Shown here piece by piece: positions 33,565 through 42,024 of a stretch of DNA of 64,000 nucleotides. The stretch is from Streptomyces himalayensis subsp. himalayensis. GTDB taxonomy: Bacteria; Actinomycetota; Actinomycetes; Streptomycetales; Streptomycetaceae. Each line of letters starts with the position of its first letter. The stretch's first letter is position 1. The position numbers and the translations under genes were made by a program. Location of the stretch: NCBI RefSeq assembly GCF_013778455.1, contig NZ_JACEHE010000013.1, forward strand, positions 124,001 to 188,000. Direction: 5' to 3'. A model generated the notes under the pieces. That model saw nothing but the letters and a program-made list of their open reading frames with translations, did not search any database and had not been told where the DNA came from.

Positions 33565-35094
33565 GTGGCAGCAGCACCAGTCTGGAGTGTCGACCCCCGA
33601 ACCGGGAAGCAGCGCGAGCAGGTTGCGGTGGAGGCCACAGCCCAGGAGGTGGACCAGGCCGTCCGCGCCGCGCACACCGCCCGGGGAGCCTTGGCCGACC
33701 GCACCGTGCGTGCCGCCTTCCTGCGGACCGCGGCGGACCTCCTCGAAGGCGCCAAGGACCAGCTCGTCGAGGCCGCCGACGCCGAGACCGCGCTCGGCCC
33801 GGTCCGGCTCACCGGCGAGCTCGCCCGCACCTGTTACCAGCTGCGGGCCTTCGCCGGCATCGTCGACGAGGGCGCCTACCTGGGCATCGTCATCGACCAC
33901 CCCGACGACACCGCGACCCCGCCGGTCCCGGACCTGCGCCGCTACAAGGTGCCGCTGGGCGTCGTGGCCGTCTACTCGGCGTCGAACTTCCCCTTCGCCT
34001 TCTCCGTGCCCGGCGGCGACACCGCGAGCGCGCTCGCCGCGGGCTGCCCGGTCGTCGTCAAGGCGCACCCCGACCACCCGGGGCTGTCCGAGCTGGTCGC
34101 CGCGGTGCTGCGCCGGGCCGCCGCCCAGCACGGCATCCCCGAGGGCGTCCTCGGCCTGGTCCACGGCTTCGAGGCGGGCGTCGAGCTCGTCAAGCACCCG
34201 CTGGTCGCGGCCGCCGGTTTCACCGGTTCCGTACGCGGCGGCCGGGCGCTGTTCGACGCGGCGGCGGCCCGCCCCGTGCCGATCCCGTTCCACGGCGAGC
34301 TGGGCTCGCTCAACCCGGTCGTGATCACCGAGGCGGCGGCCGCCGAGCGCGCCGAGCAGATCGGCACCGGCCTCGCCGGATCGATGACGCTGGGCGTCGG
34401 CCAGTTCTGCGTCAAGCCGGGGCTGGTGCTCGCGCCGACCGGCACCGAGGGCGACCGCCTGGTGAAGTCGCTGACGGAGGCCGTCAGCAACACCGACGCG
34501 GGTGTGCTGCTCGACCACCGCATGCGGGACAACTTCGTCGCGGGCGTCCGCGAGCGCGCCGAACTCCCCGACGTCGAGGCCCCGGTCACGCCCGGCGCCG
34601 GCGGCGAGCACACCGTCGCACCCGGCTTCCTCACCGTGCCGGCCGCCAAGCTGGCCGCCGAGGGCGAGTACGACCTCCTCCTGGAGGAGTGCTTCGGCCC
34701 GGTCACCGTGGTCGCCCGTTACGAGGACGAGACGGAGGTCACCGGCGTACTGTCCCGGCTGCCCGGCAACCTCACGGCGACCGTCCACCTGTCGTCGGAG
34801 GAGGCCGCGGGCCAGGGCAACGGCGCGGAGATCCTCGCCGAGCTCACCCCGCTCGCCGGGCGCGTACTGGTCAACGGCTGGCCGACGGGTGTCGCGGTCG
34901 CCCCCGCCCAGCACCACGGCGGCCCCTACCCGGCGACGACGTCCACCTCCACCTCGGTGGGCGGCACCGCCATCGAGCGCTGGCTGCGCCCGGTCACGTA
35001 CCAGACCACGCCCGAGGCGCTGCTCCCGCCGGAGCTGCGCGACGACAACCCGCTGGGGCTGCCGCGCCGGTTCAACGGCCGCATGGAGATCTGA
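33565..35094 (+). CDS. NAD(P)-dependent alpha-ketoglutarate semialdehyde (2,5-dioxovalerate) dehydrogenase
   Basis: A 509-residue aldehyde dehydrogenase of the KGSADH type. It has PLGVVAVYSASNFPFAFSVP in place of the usual Trp-Asn active-site stretch, VVVKAHPDHPGLSEL for cofactor binding, FTGSVRGGRALFDA, and the catalytic Cys in GVGQFCVKPGLVL (about residue 281). ELGSLNPVVI supplies the general-base Glu. This subfamily oxidises alpha-ketoglutarate semialdehyde to 2-oxoglutarate at the end of non-phosphorylative pentose or uronate pathways. GTG 33565 follows AGGAGG. Its partners in such a route lie 20 kb away in the pectin locus. Confidence 0.88.
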   Translation: MAAAPVWSVDPRTGKQREQVAVEATAQEVDQAVRAAHTARGALADRTVRAAFLRTAADLLEGAKDQLVEAADAETALGPVRLTGELARTCYQLRAFAGIVDEGAYLGIVIDHPDDTATPPVPDLRRYKVPLGVVAVYSASNFPFAFSVPGGDTASALAAGCPVVVKAHPDHPGLSELVAAVLRRAAAQHGIPEGVLGLVHGFEAGVELVKHPLVAAAGFTGSVRGGRALFDAAAARPVPIPFHGELGSLNPVVITEAAAAERAEQIGTGLAGSMTLGVGQFCVKPGLVLAPTGTEGDRLVKSLTEAVSNTDAGVLLDHRMRDNFVAGVRERAELPDVEAPVTPGAGGEHTVAPGFLTVPAAKLAAEGEYDLLLEECFGPVTVVARYEDETEVTGVLSRLPGNLTATVHLSSEEAAGQGNGAEILAELTPLAGRVLVNGWPTGVAVAPAQHHGGPYPATTSTSTSVGGTAIERWLRPVTYQTTPEALLPPELRDDNPLGLPRRFNGRMEI

Positions 35095-35114
35095 GCCGCG
35101 TACTCCGACGCACG

Positions 35115-35145
35115 GCCGCGGGCACACCCGACGAGTGCCCGCGGC
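35115..35145 (+). terminator. Terminator of the aldehyde dehydrogenase gene
   Basis: GCCGCGGGCAC (35115-35125) pairs perfectly with GTGCCCGCGGC (35135-35145), 20 bases after the stop. Confidence 0.75.
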
Positions 35146-35206
35146 TCGCGCCGACCTGTGCCCGATCCGTGGGCGGAACACCCCGCCCGGCTGGAAGACT
35201 GTGGCG

Positions 35207-35815
35207 ATGGATTTCGAACTTCCCGAACTCCCGTTCCCGCTGCGCACTTATGGCCCCGACGGCCACTGGTCGTACGAGGACGGCGCGCTCACCGGCTGGG
35301 CGGGCGCCCGCCAGGACCGCTTCGTGCCTCCCACAGGCGAGTCTTTGGACCCCGCATCCGACGCGCCCCGGTTGCTGGGCGCGCCGGAGGGGGACTTCCA
35401 GCTGATCGCCCATGTCACGGTCGGCTTCGCGGCGGCTTTCGACGCGGGCGTGCTGTACGTGCACGTCGGCGAGCGGGAGTGGGCGAAGCTCTGTCTGGAG
35501 CGTTCGCCCGATCTGCCCACCGTGTGCACCGTGGTGACCCGGGGCCATTCCGACGACGCCAACTCCTTCGTGGTGGACGGCAGCAGCGTCTGGCTGCGGG
35601 TCAGCCGCACGGGCAGAGCGTTCGCCTTCCACGCGTCGAGAGACGGCAAGGAGTGGACCTTCATCCGCCTCTTCACACTCGGCGACACCGACGCATCGGC
35701 CGCGGCCCTCGTCGGCTTCATGGCGCAGTCGCCGGTGGGGGAGGGGTGCGTGGTGGTCTTCGACAACATCGAGTTCCGGCCCAACTGGCCGCAGGGGCTG
35801 CGGGACGGCACCTGA
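35207..35815 (+). CDS. DUF1349 concanavalin-like beta-sandwich protein
   Basis: A 202-residue cytosolic protein related to the C-terminal jelly-roll of beta-xylosidases. Recognisable parts are TGWAGARQDRFVPP, DFQLIAHVTVGFAAAFDAG, LYVHVGEREWAKLCLERS, NSFVVDGSSVWLRVSR and GFMAQSPVGEGCVVVFDNIE. This DUF1349 pattern is widespread in Streptomyces as a stand-alone protein of unknown role. No signal peptide or catalytic residues are apparent. ATG 35207 is chosen because the fold begins right after it. Confidence 0.8.
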   Translation: MDFELPELPFPLRTYGPDGHWSYEDGALTGWAGARQDRFVPPTGESLDPASDAPRLLGAPEGDFQLIAHVTVGFAAAFDAGVLYVHVGEREWAKLCLERSPDLPTVCTVVTRGHSDDANSFVVDGSSVWLRVSRTGRAFAFHASRDGKEWTFIRLFTLGDTDASAAALVGFMAQSPVGEGCVVVFDNIEFRPNWPQGLRDGT

Positions 35816-35925
35816 ACCGTGCGGGGCACACCGCGATCACCTGCGGCTCAGCTCACGCCGAGCGCGTACCGGCCCCAGTTCAGCCGCATCGGAACCGCCG
35901 CGGCTACGGGCACGTCCTGCGCTGC

Positions 35926-36432
35926 ATGATCAATGCGCACGGGACCACCGGACCCCTGACGATCAGGGCGGCCCTGCCCGCCGAAGCGGCGGCCGTCGCC
36001 GAGCTGCACCGACGCGCCCGTTCCACGTACTACCCGAACGGCCTCCCGGACGACGGCGTCGACTGGCACGCCGTCTGGCGCGGGGCCATCGACCGCCCCG
36101 ACGGTCATGTGCTGTGCGCGGTGCGCGACGCCCGTCTGGCGGCCATCGCCTCTTTCCGCAGTCCCGAGGGCGCCCCAGCCGACACGGTCAAGCTCTTCCA
36201 GTTCCACGTCGACCCAGGCCAATGGCGCTGCCGCGTCGGTACGGCCTTGCACGCAGCGTGCGTCGAGCAGTGGCAGGCCGACGGACGGCGGACGGCCGTG
36301 CTCGATGTGCACGTCGACAACCACCGGGCCCAGGCCTTCTACGCCCGCCAGGGCTGGTTCCCGGACCCGGAGAACCCGCCTGCCGACGGGGACCACCACC
36401 TGGATCTGCGCTACAGTGTCGCCGGGGAATGA
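35926..36432 (+). CDS. GNAT-family N-acetyltransferase
   Basis: A 168-residue acetyltransferase. It starts MINAHGTTGPLTIRAALPAE and shows the GNAT fold: VKLFQFHVDPGQWRCRVGTALH is motif A, with an altered acetyl-CoA loop (normally Q/RxxGxG/A, here QWRCRVGTA). VLDVHVDNHRAQAFYARQGW is the conserved C-terminal motif B. The substrate is unknown. ATG 35926 has a poor ribosome binding site, and longer in-frame openings upstream run over the DUF1349 gene and are unlikely. Confidence 0.8.
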   Translation: MINAHGTTGPLTIRAALPAEAAAVAELHRRARSTYYPNGLPDDGVDWHAVWRGAIDRPDGHVLCAVRDARLAAIASFRSPEGAPADTVKLFQFHVDPGQWRCRVGTALHAACVEQWQADGRRTAVLDVHVDNHRAQAFYARQGWFPDPENPPADGDHHLDLRYSVAGE

Positions 36433-36507
36433 CGCCGACCGCTTGAACGTTCACCCATCTGCCGGAGGGAGTCTCCGTACCCGTACGACCTGGAGAGAGC
36501 CGAGAGC

Positions 36508-37230
36508 ATGCGCGTCGAAATCTGGAGCGATATCGCCTGTCCCTGGTGCTATGTCGGAAAGGCCCGCTTCGAGAAGGCGCTCGGGGCCTTCGAACACCGC
36601 GACGAGGTCGAGGTGGTGCACCGCTCCTTCGAGCTCGACCCGCACCGCGCCAAGGGCGACACCGAGCCCGTCCTCGGGATGCTGACCAAGAAGTACGGGA
36701 TGAGCGAGGCGCAGGCGCAGGCCGGTGAGAAGAACCTCGGCGCGCAGGCCGCGGCCGAGGGCCTCGAGTACCGCACCGAGGGCCGCGACCACGGCAGCAC
36801 CTTCGACATGCACCGGCTGCTGCACCTCGCCAAGGAGCAGGGCAGGCAGGACCAGCTGGTCGACCTGCTGTACCGGGCGAACTTCGCCGAGGAGCGGTCC
36901 GTCTTCGACGACGACGAGCGCCTCGTGGAGCTCGCGGCCGCCGCCGGCCTGGACGCGGACGAGGCGCGCACCGTGCTCGCCGACCCGGCCCGGTACGCCG
37001 ACGAGGTGCGTGCGGACGAGCGCGAGGCAGCCGAACTGGGCGCGGGCGGCGTCCCCTTCTTCGTCCTCGACCGCAAGTACGGCGTCTCCGGCGCCCAGCC
37101 CGCCGAGGTCTTCGCCCAGGCGCTCGAGCAGGCCTGGAGCAGCCGCGCGCCGCTGACCACGATCGCCGCCGCCACGGACGGGGACGGCGAGGCGTGCGGG
37201 CCCGACGGGTGCGCCGTGCCGCAGCGATAA
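36508..37230 (+). CDS. DsbA-family thiol oxidoreductase (FrnE-like)
   Basis: A 240-residue protein. IWSDIACPWCYVGKARFEKAL places the redox motif CPWC near residues 11-14 on the thioredoxin fold. A helical insert follows, and the cis-Pro region is GAGGVPFFVLDRKYGVSGAQ. FrnE-like proteins are cytosolic disulfide isomerase or oxidase proteins linked in Streptomyces to polyketide and stress metabolism. A Cys-containing tail (EACGPDGCAVP) is added at the end. GGAGAG lies before ATG 36508. Confidence 0.88.
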   Translation: MRVEIWSDIACPWCYVGKARFEKALGAFEHRDEVEVVHRSFELDPHRAKGDTEPVLGMLTKKYGMSEAQAQAGEKNLGAQAAAEGLEYRTEGRDHGSTFDMHRLLHLAKEQGRQDQLVDLLYRANFAEERSVFDDDERLVELAAAAGLDADEARTVLADPARYADEVRADEREAAELGAGGVPFFVLDRKYGVSGAQPAEVFAQALEQAWSSRAPLTTIAAATDGDGEACGPDGCAVPQR

Positions 37231-37583
37231 CGCGCCGCAGCGGGCCGGCTGGCCCGCACCCGGTCGCTGGGCGGTCTGCGGGCCTGGGCGGGCGGCTTCA
37301 TCGAGGGTGTGCGTACTCCGTGCGGCGGGCGGCGGCCGATGCGGTGGACCACCGTGTGGCGGATGACCCGCCTGGGTCGCCCACCGGTGATCTAGGCCGG
37401 TGATCGGGGCCGGTCATCCGGGTCGGCCATCCGGTCGGTCATCCGGGTCATCCGGGTCGGTCATGCGAGCCGTTCAGCCATGCCGGTCCAGCGCAGATCA
37501 GCGGGCAAACATAAGGAATCCTTAGTGGTTCCCCTAAGAGAAACCCGATGGACCACGGGCTGGAGGGGCGGCACAGTGGCCCC
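37231..37583. other. Intergenic region with tandem GGTCATCCG repeats and an AT-richer palindrome
   Basis: After the terminator, 37409-37465 carries four or five imperfect copies of a motif close to GGTCATCCGGGTC. At 37512-37524 TAAGGAATCCTTA is a perfect palindrome around a central A, partly overlapping a CTTAG...CTAAG pair. This is the likely promoter/operator of the aminotransferase gene that starts at 37584. No protein-coding gene is convincing here. Confidence 0.55.
37240..37257 (+). terminator. Terminator of the DsbA-family gene
   Basis: GCGGGCC and GGCCCGC form a perfect 7-bp stem with a 4-base loop, 10 bases after the stop. Confidence 0.6.
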
Positions 37584-38636
37584 ATGGAGACTCTCGCAGG
37601 CAGCCTTGCCGCCACCGAGTTCGCGCCCCGTACGACATATTTGAACACCGCGAGCACCGGGCTCCTCCCGGCTCGCACCGTCGCCGCCATGCGGCAGGCC
37701 GTGGAGTCCGTCGCGGAGGGACGGCCGGCCGACATGTTCGCGGACGTGGAGGCCGCGCGCGCCTCCTTCGCCCGGCTCGCCGGAGTCCCGGTGGGCCGGG
37801 TAGCGGCCGGGGCGTCCGTCGCCGTTTACAGCGGGCTCATCGCCGCCTCGCTGCCCGAGGGCGCCGAAGTCCTCACCGCCGAGGCCGACTTCAGCTCCGT
37901 CGTCAACCCGTTCCACGTACGACGGGACCTGAAGGTGCGCACGGCCCCTCTTGAAGGTCTCGCCGATGCGGTACGGCCCGGCACGGCGCTTGTCGCCGTC
38001 AGCGCCGCACAGTCGGCCGACGGCCGGATCGCCGACCTGCCCGCTATCCGGGCGGCCGCGCGAGCGCACGGTGCGCGCACGTACGTAGACGTGTCCCAGG
38101 CCGCCGGCTGGCTGCCCCTCGACGCGGACGCCGACGACTTCACCTCCGCCGTCACCTACAAGTGGCTCGTCTGCCCGCGCGGCGTCGCCTTCCTCGTCGT
38201 TCCGGAGGACTTCGGCGGCCTGACCCCGGTCTTCGCGTCCTGGGTCGCGGGCGAGCACCCCTGGGACAGCTGCTACGGGCCCGTCGAGGAACTCGCCCAC
38301 TCCGGGCGCCGGTTCGACGAGAGCCCGAGCCTCTTCTCGTACGCCGGTGCACGGCACTCGCTCGCTCTGGTCGAGGAGATCGGGGTGGAGGCGGTGCGGG
38401 CCCACGATCTCGCGCTCGCCGACCGATTCCGCGCCGGTCTCGCCTCGCTGGGCCACGAGCCGGTGCCCGCGCCCGGGTCGCCCATCGTCTCCGTCCCCGG
38501 ACTCGGCCGGCTGCAGCCCGAGCTGAGCCGCGCGGGCATCGAGGTCTCCGACCGGGCCGGAAATCTGCGGGCGGCCTTCCACCTCTACAACTCGGCCGCG
38601 GACGTCGACCGGTTGCTGGACGCCCTGTCCGGCTGA
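37584..38636 (+). CDS. Class V PLP-dependent aminotransferase/cysteine desulfurase-like enzyme
   Basis: A 350-residue fold-type I PLP enzyme. TTYLNTASTGLLPARTVAAM is the class V start, VAAGASVAVYSGLIAASLPEG the cofactor phosphate region, TYVDVSQAAGWLPLDADADD carries the Asp and Gln contacting PLP, and VTYKWLVCPRGVAFLV the Schiff-base Lys (about residue 193). Class V members include cysteine desulfurases, isopenicillin N epimerase-like proteins and kynureninases; the substrate cannot be decided. ATG 37584 is preferred over an in-frame upstream ATG at 37548, because family homology begins soon after METLAGSL. Confidence 0.82.
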   Translation: METLAGSLAATEFAPRTTYLNTASTGLLPARTVAAMRQAVESVAEGRPADMFADVEAARASFARLAGVPVGRVAAGASVAVYSGLIAASLPEGAEVLTAEADFSSVVNPFHVRRDLKVRTAPLEGLADAVRPGTALVAVSAAQSADGRIADLPAIRAAARAHGARTYVDVSQAAGWLPLDADADDFTSAVTYKWLVCPRGVAFLVVPEDFGGLTPVFASWVAGEHPWDSCYGPVEELAHSGRRFDESPSLFSYAGARHSLALVEEIGVEAVRAHDLALADRFRAGLASLGHEPVPAPGSPIVSVPGLGRLQPELSRAGIEVSDRAGNLRAAFHLYNSAADVDRLLDALSG

Positions 38637-38706
38637 CCCGCTCGGAGGTGTACAGCACGACGGGCTCGGCACCCGAAGGGGTGCCGAGCCCGTCAGTCCT
38701 GCGCTG

Positions 38707-39594
38707 TCACTTCACTGGTGTGAAATCCCTCGCGCCGATGAACTCCGGTCGCCGCACGGGCGCCGCGAACGGCTCCACCGCCGCGTTCTCCACGCTGTTG
38801 AAGACGATGAAGACGTTGCTGCGCGGATACGGGGTGATGTTGTCGCCCGAGCCGTGCATGCAGTTGCAGTCGAACCAGGTCGCCGAGCCCGCCGGGCCGG
38901 TGAACAGCCGGATGCCGTGCCGGTCCGCGAACTTCGTCAGCGCCTCGTCCGACGGGGTGCCCGCGTCCTGCATCTGCAGCGACTTCTTGTAGTTGTCCTT
39001 CGGCGTGGCGCCCGCGCAGCCCAGGAACGTCCGGTGCGAGCCGGGCATGATCATCAGACCGCCGTTGGTGTCGAAGTTCTCGGTCAGGGCGATCGAGACC
39101 GACACGGTCCGCATGTTCGGCAGCCCGTCCTCGGCGTGCCAGGTCTCGAAGTCCGAGTGCCAGTAGAACCCGGACGCGCCGAAGCCCGGCTTGACGTTGA
39201 TCCGCGACTGGTGGACGTACACGTCCGAGCCCAGGATCTGCCGGGCGCGGCCCACCACCCGCTCGTCGCGCACCAGGCCGGCGAAGATCTCGCTGATCCG
39301 GTGTACCTCGAAGACCGAACGGATCTCCTGCGACGTCGGCTCCACGATCGACCGGTCGTCGGCACGGATCGCCGGGTCGGTGATCAGCCGCTCCAACTCG
39401 GCGCGGTAGATCGCGACCTCGTCGGGCCCGATCAGCTGCTCGACGGCCAGGAATCCGTCGCGCTCGTACGACTCGAGGCCGGCCGGGGCGATCGGTCCCG
39501 GATCGCCCGGCGCCGACCAGACGACCGGGTCCTGCCGGGGGACCGCCACCTCCGAGGCGCCACGGGTCGGGTACAGGTCGGTGATGGTGGTCAT
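38707..39594 (-). CDS. ectD: Ectoine hydroxylase
   Basis: A 295-residue non-haem Fe(II)/2-oxoglutarate dioxygenase that converts ectoine to 5-hydroxyectoine. The iron-binding HxD lies in FYWHSDFETWHAEDGLPNMR, the EctD signature, with the distal His in WFDCNCMHGSGDNITP. VHQSRINVKPGFGASG is also typical of EctD. It is the last gene of the minus-strand ectABCD cluster, seven bases after ectC, and is probably induced by salt or heat with the rest. Confidence 0.95.
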   Translation of the reverse strand: MTTITDLYPTRGASEVAVPRQDPVVWSAPGDPGPIAPAGLESYERDGFLAVEQLIGPDEVAIYRAELERLITDPAIRADDRSIVEPTSQEIRSVFEVHRISEIFAGLVRDERVVGRARQILGSDVYVHQSRINVKPGFGASGFYWHSDFETWHAEDGLPNMRTVSVSIALTENFDTNGGLMIMPGSHRTFLGCAGATPKDNYKKSLQMQDAGTPSDEALTKFADRHGIRLFTGPAGSATWFDCNCMHGSGDNITPYPRSNVFIVFNSVENAAVEPFAAPVRRPEFIGARDFTPVK

Positions 39595-39600
39595 GGGTTG

Positions 39601-39999
39601 TCAGACCTCCTCTGTCAGCAGCGGGTAGACGCCGTTCTCGTCGTGGTCCTCCTGTCCGGTCACGGGCGGGTTGAAGACGCAGACGCATCGGAAGTCTGTC
39701 TTCGGGCGCATGGTGTGCCGCTCGTGGCCGTCCAGCAGGTACATCGTCCCGGGCGTGATCCAGTGCTTCTCGCCGGTCTCGTCATTGGTCAGCTCGGCCT
39801 CGCCCTCCACGCAGAGGACCGCCTCGATGTGGTTCGCATACCACATGGACGTCTCCGTACCCGCGTACAGGATCGTCTCGTGGAGGGAGAAGCCCACCTT
39901 CTCCTTGGCGAGCACGATGCGCTTGCTCTCCCATGTGCCGGACTTGGCCTTCACATGGCGGTCTGTGCCTTCGATGTCCTTGAACGAACGGACGATCAC
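39601..39999 (-). CDS. ectC: L-ectoine synthase
   Basis: A 132-residue cupin enzyme that closes N-gamma-acetyl-diaminobutyrate into ectoine. VIVRSFKDIEGTDRHVKA is the usual start and SLHETILYAGTETSMWYANHIEAVLCVEGEAELT the cupin core with its metal-binding Glu, Tyr and His residues. GTG 39999 gives the expected family length; an in-frame extension of 13 residues upstream is not conserved in the family. It follows ectB by 67 bases. Confidence 0.95.
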   Translation of the reverse strand: MIVRSFKDIEGTDRHVKAKSGTWESKRIVLAKEKVGFSLHETILYAGTETSMWYANHIEAVLCVEGEAELTNDETGEKHWITPGTMYLLDGHERHTMRPKTDFRCVCVFNPPVTGQEDHDENGVYPLLTEEV

Positions 40000-40066
40000 G
40001 GTGAGTTGGTGCCTTTCTTGTTGTTCCTGCTTCCCCACTGCTGTGAGGGCGTGGGGATACCCCCGG

Positions 40067-41341
40067 TCAGGCCGCGGTTTCCCGTACTGCTCGGGTGAGG
40101 GTCCGCAGGCCCTCCTCCAGCTCGTCGGGCGTGATGGTGAGCGCCGGAAGGAGCTTGACGACCTCGCTCTCCGGGCCCGACGTCTCGATGAGCAGGCCGA
40201 GTTCGAAGGCCCGCTTCGCCACGGCGCCGGCTCGCGCCTTGTCGTGGAACTCGACGCCCCACACCAGACCGCGGCCCCGGTACTCCTTGACCTCGTCGCG
40301 GTGCTCGTCGGTGAGCGCGACCAGGGCCTGCTCGATCTGCTGGCCGCGGGCGAGGGTCTGCTTCTCCATGGCGGGCCCGTCGGACCAGTACGTCTCCAGG
40401 GCCGCTGCCGCCGTGACGAACGCCGGGTTGTTGCCGCGGAAGGTGCCGTTGTGCTCGCCGGGCTCCCAGACGTCCAGCTCGGGCCTGAACAGGCAGAGCG
40501 ACATGGGCAGTCCGTAGCCGCTGATGGACTTGGACACGGTCACGATGTCGGGCGTGATGCCCGCCTCCTCGAAGGAGAAGAACGCGCCGGTGCGGCCGCA
40601 GCCCATCTGGATGTCGTCGACGATCAGCAGCATGTCCTGGCGCTCGCACAGGTCGGCGAGGGCGCGCAGCCACTCGGGGCGCGCGACGTTGATGCCGCCC
40701 TCGCCCTGCACCGTCTCGACGATCACGGCGGCGGGCTGGTTGAGGCCCGAGCCCTGGTCTTCGAGCAGCCGCTCGAACCACAGGAAGTCCGGGACCGTGC
40801 CGTCGAAGTAGTTGTCGAACGGCATCGGCGTGCCGTGCACGAGCGGGATTCCGGCGCCGGCCCGCTTGAAGGCGTTGCCGGTGACGGCGAGCGAGCCGAG
40901 CGACATGCCGTGGAAGGCGTTCGTGAACGACACGATCGCCTCCCGGCCCTTCACCTTCCGGGCCAGCTTCAGCGCGGACTCGACGGCGTTGGTGCCCGTC
41001 GGTCCCGGGAACATGACCTTGTACGGCAGGTCGCGCGGGCGCAGCACCAGGTTCTGGAACGACTCGAGGAAGGCGCGTTTCGCCGTCGTCGACATGTCGA
41101 GCCCGTGCGTGACGCCGTCCCGCTCCAGGTAGTCGATCAAGGCGCGTTTCAGTACGGGGTTGTTGTGGCCGTAGTTGAGCGAGCCGGCGCCGGCGAAGAA
41201 GTCGAGGTACTCGTGGCCGTCCTCGTCGTACATACGGCTGCCCTGCGCACGGTCGAAGACGGTGGGCCAGCCGCGGCAGTAGCTGCGCACCTCCGACTCC
41301 AGGGTCTCGAAGACGCTCAGGTCAGGCTGGGTGATGGTCAC
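40067..41341 (-). CDS. ectB: L-2,4-diaminobutyrate-2-oxoglutarate transaminase
   Basis: A 424-residue class III aminotransferase that makes diaminobutyrate from aspartate semialdehyde, the first step to ectoine. GPTGTNAVESALKLARKVKG binds PLP phosphate, IVDDIQMGCGRTGAFFSFEE carries the Asp contacting PLP, and VTVSKSISGYGLPMS the Schiff-base Lys (about residue 261). The length and the N-terminal SVFETLESEVRSYCRGWPTVF are characteristic of EctB. It sits between ectA and ectC on the same strand. Confidence 0.95.
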   Translation of the reverse strand: MTITQPDLSVFETLESEVRSYCRGWPTVFDRAQGSRMYDEDGHEYLDFFAGAGSLNYGHNNPVLKRALIDYLERDGVTHGLDMSTTAKRAFLESFQNLVLRPRDLPYKVMFPGPTGTNAVESALKLARKVKGREAIVSFTNAFHGMSLGSLAVTGNAFKRAGAGIPLVHGTPMPFDNYFDGTVPDFLWFERLLEDQGSGLNQPAAVIVETVQGEGGINVARPEWLRALADLCERQDMLLIVDDIQMGCGRTGAFFSFEEAGITPDIVTVSKSISGYGLPMSLCLFRPELDVWEPGEHNGTFRGNNPAFVTAAAALETYWSDGPAMEKQTLARGQQIEQALVALTDEHRDEVKEYRGRGLVWGVEFHDKARAGAVAKRAFELGLLIETSGPESEVVKLLPALTITPDELEEGLRTLTRAVRETAA

Positions 41342-41406
41342 AGCGAATCTCCTGGGAGATGGGGTGGGGGGAGTGTGATCGGTGTGTGCGGGGGAGTTGC
41401 GTGCGT

Positions 41407-41955
41407 TCAGTCGCCGAGTGGGCCGATCCGGTAGAGCACCTCCGGGTCGTGCCCGCCGTCGGGGAAGAGGGCCGCATCGAACAGCACCTCCCGCGTCACG
41501 CCGGCCCCGTGCCGCTCGGCGTACGAGGTGAACAGCCGCTCGGAGGCCGTGTTGCCGGGCGTGATGGTGGTCTCGAGGGCGGTGACCCCGCGCTCGGCGG
41601 CCACTCGGGAGGTGAGCCCCTCCAGAAGCGCGGCTGCGAGGCCCCGGCCGCGGTGCGTCTCGTCCACCGCCACCTGCCAGACCACAAGGGTCCCCGGGCG
41701 CTCGGGCCGGACGTAGCCGGTGATGAAGCCGACCGGCTCGCCGTCGGCCCCGCGCGCCACGAGTGAGGTGCCGGCGAAGTCACGGCACCACAGCAGATAG
41801 CTGTACGAGGAGTTGAGATCGAGGGTCTTCGAGTCTCTGGCGATACGCCAGATCGCGGCGCCGTCCGCCACCTCCGGACACTCGAGGCGGGGTACCGGTG
41901 GCAATTCCGCAAAGTCCTGTCGGGCACGTGCAAGGTCTGCTTGTGCAGCGGTCAT
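41407..41955 (-). CDS. ectA: L-2,4-diaminobutyrate N-gamma-acetyltransferase
   Basis: A 182-residue GNAT enzyme acetylating diaminobutyrate, the second step of ectoine synthesis. DGAAIWRIARDSKTLDLNSS and LLWCRDFAGTSLVARGADGE are EctA hallmarks, and VWQVAVDETHRGRGLAAALL is the acetyl-CoA motif. It is the first gene of the cluster. Its ATG at 41955 lies nine bases from an AT-rich inverted repeat (41964-41990), the probable promoter/operator region. Confidence 0.95.
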   Translation of the reverse strand: MTAAQADLARARQDFAELPPVPRLECPEVADGAAIWRIARDSKTLDLNSSYSYLLWCRDFAGTSLVARGADGEPVGFITGYVRPERPGTLVVWQVAVDETHRGRGLAAALLEGLTSRVAAERGVTALETTITPGNTASERLFTSYAERHGAGVTREVLFDAALFPDGGHDPEVLYRIGPLGD

Positions 41956-41963
41956 GCGGAGTG

Positions 41964-41990
41964 AATTTACCGAGCAATTCTGTAAATTGC
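41964..41990. promoter_or_regulatory. Overlapping AT-rich inverted repeats upstream of ectA
   Basis: AATTTAC (41964-41970) and GTAAATT (41982-41988) form one repeat; GCAATT-N5-AATTGC (41974-41990) forms another, overlapping it. The AT content contrasts with the GC-rich genes. This is where a stress regulator of ectoine genes could bind. No regulator gene is adjacent. Confidence 0.5.
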
Positions 41991-42010
41991 ATCGCCGGAC
42001 GGGGTTACGT

Positions 42011-42024
42011 CAGAAGCGCTTCTG
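42011..42024. promoter_or_regulatory. Perfect 14-bp palindrome CAGAAGCGCTTCTG upstream of ectA
   Basis: It is fully symmetric and lies 56 bases upstream of the ectA start codon. It contains the AAGCGCTT core also found in the pectin locus, so it may be a site for a broadly acting regulator or chance. Confidence 0.4.

Noticed and set aside
37409..37465. Possible CRISPR-like repeat array
   Set aside because: The units are about 10-17 bases and nearly contiguous, without spacers of uniform length and without cas genes.
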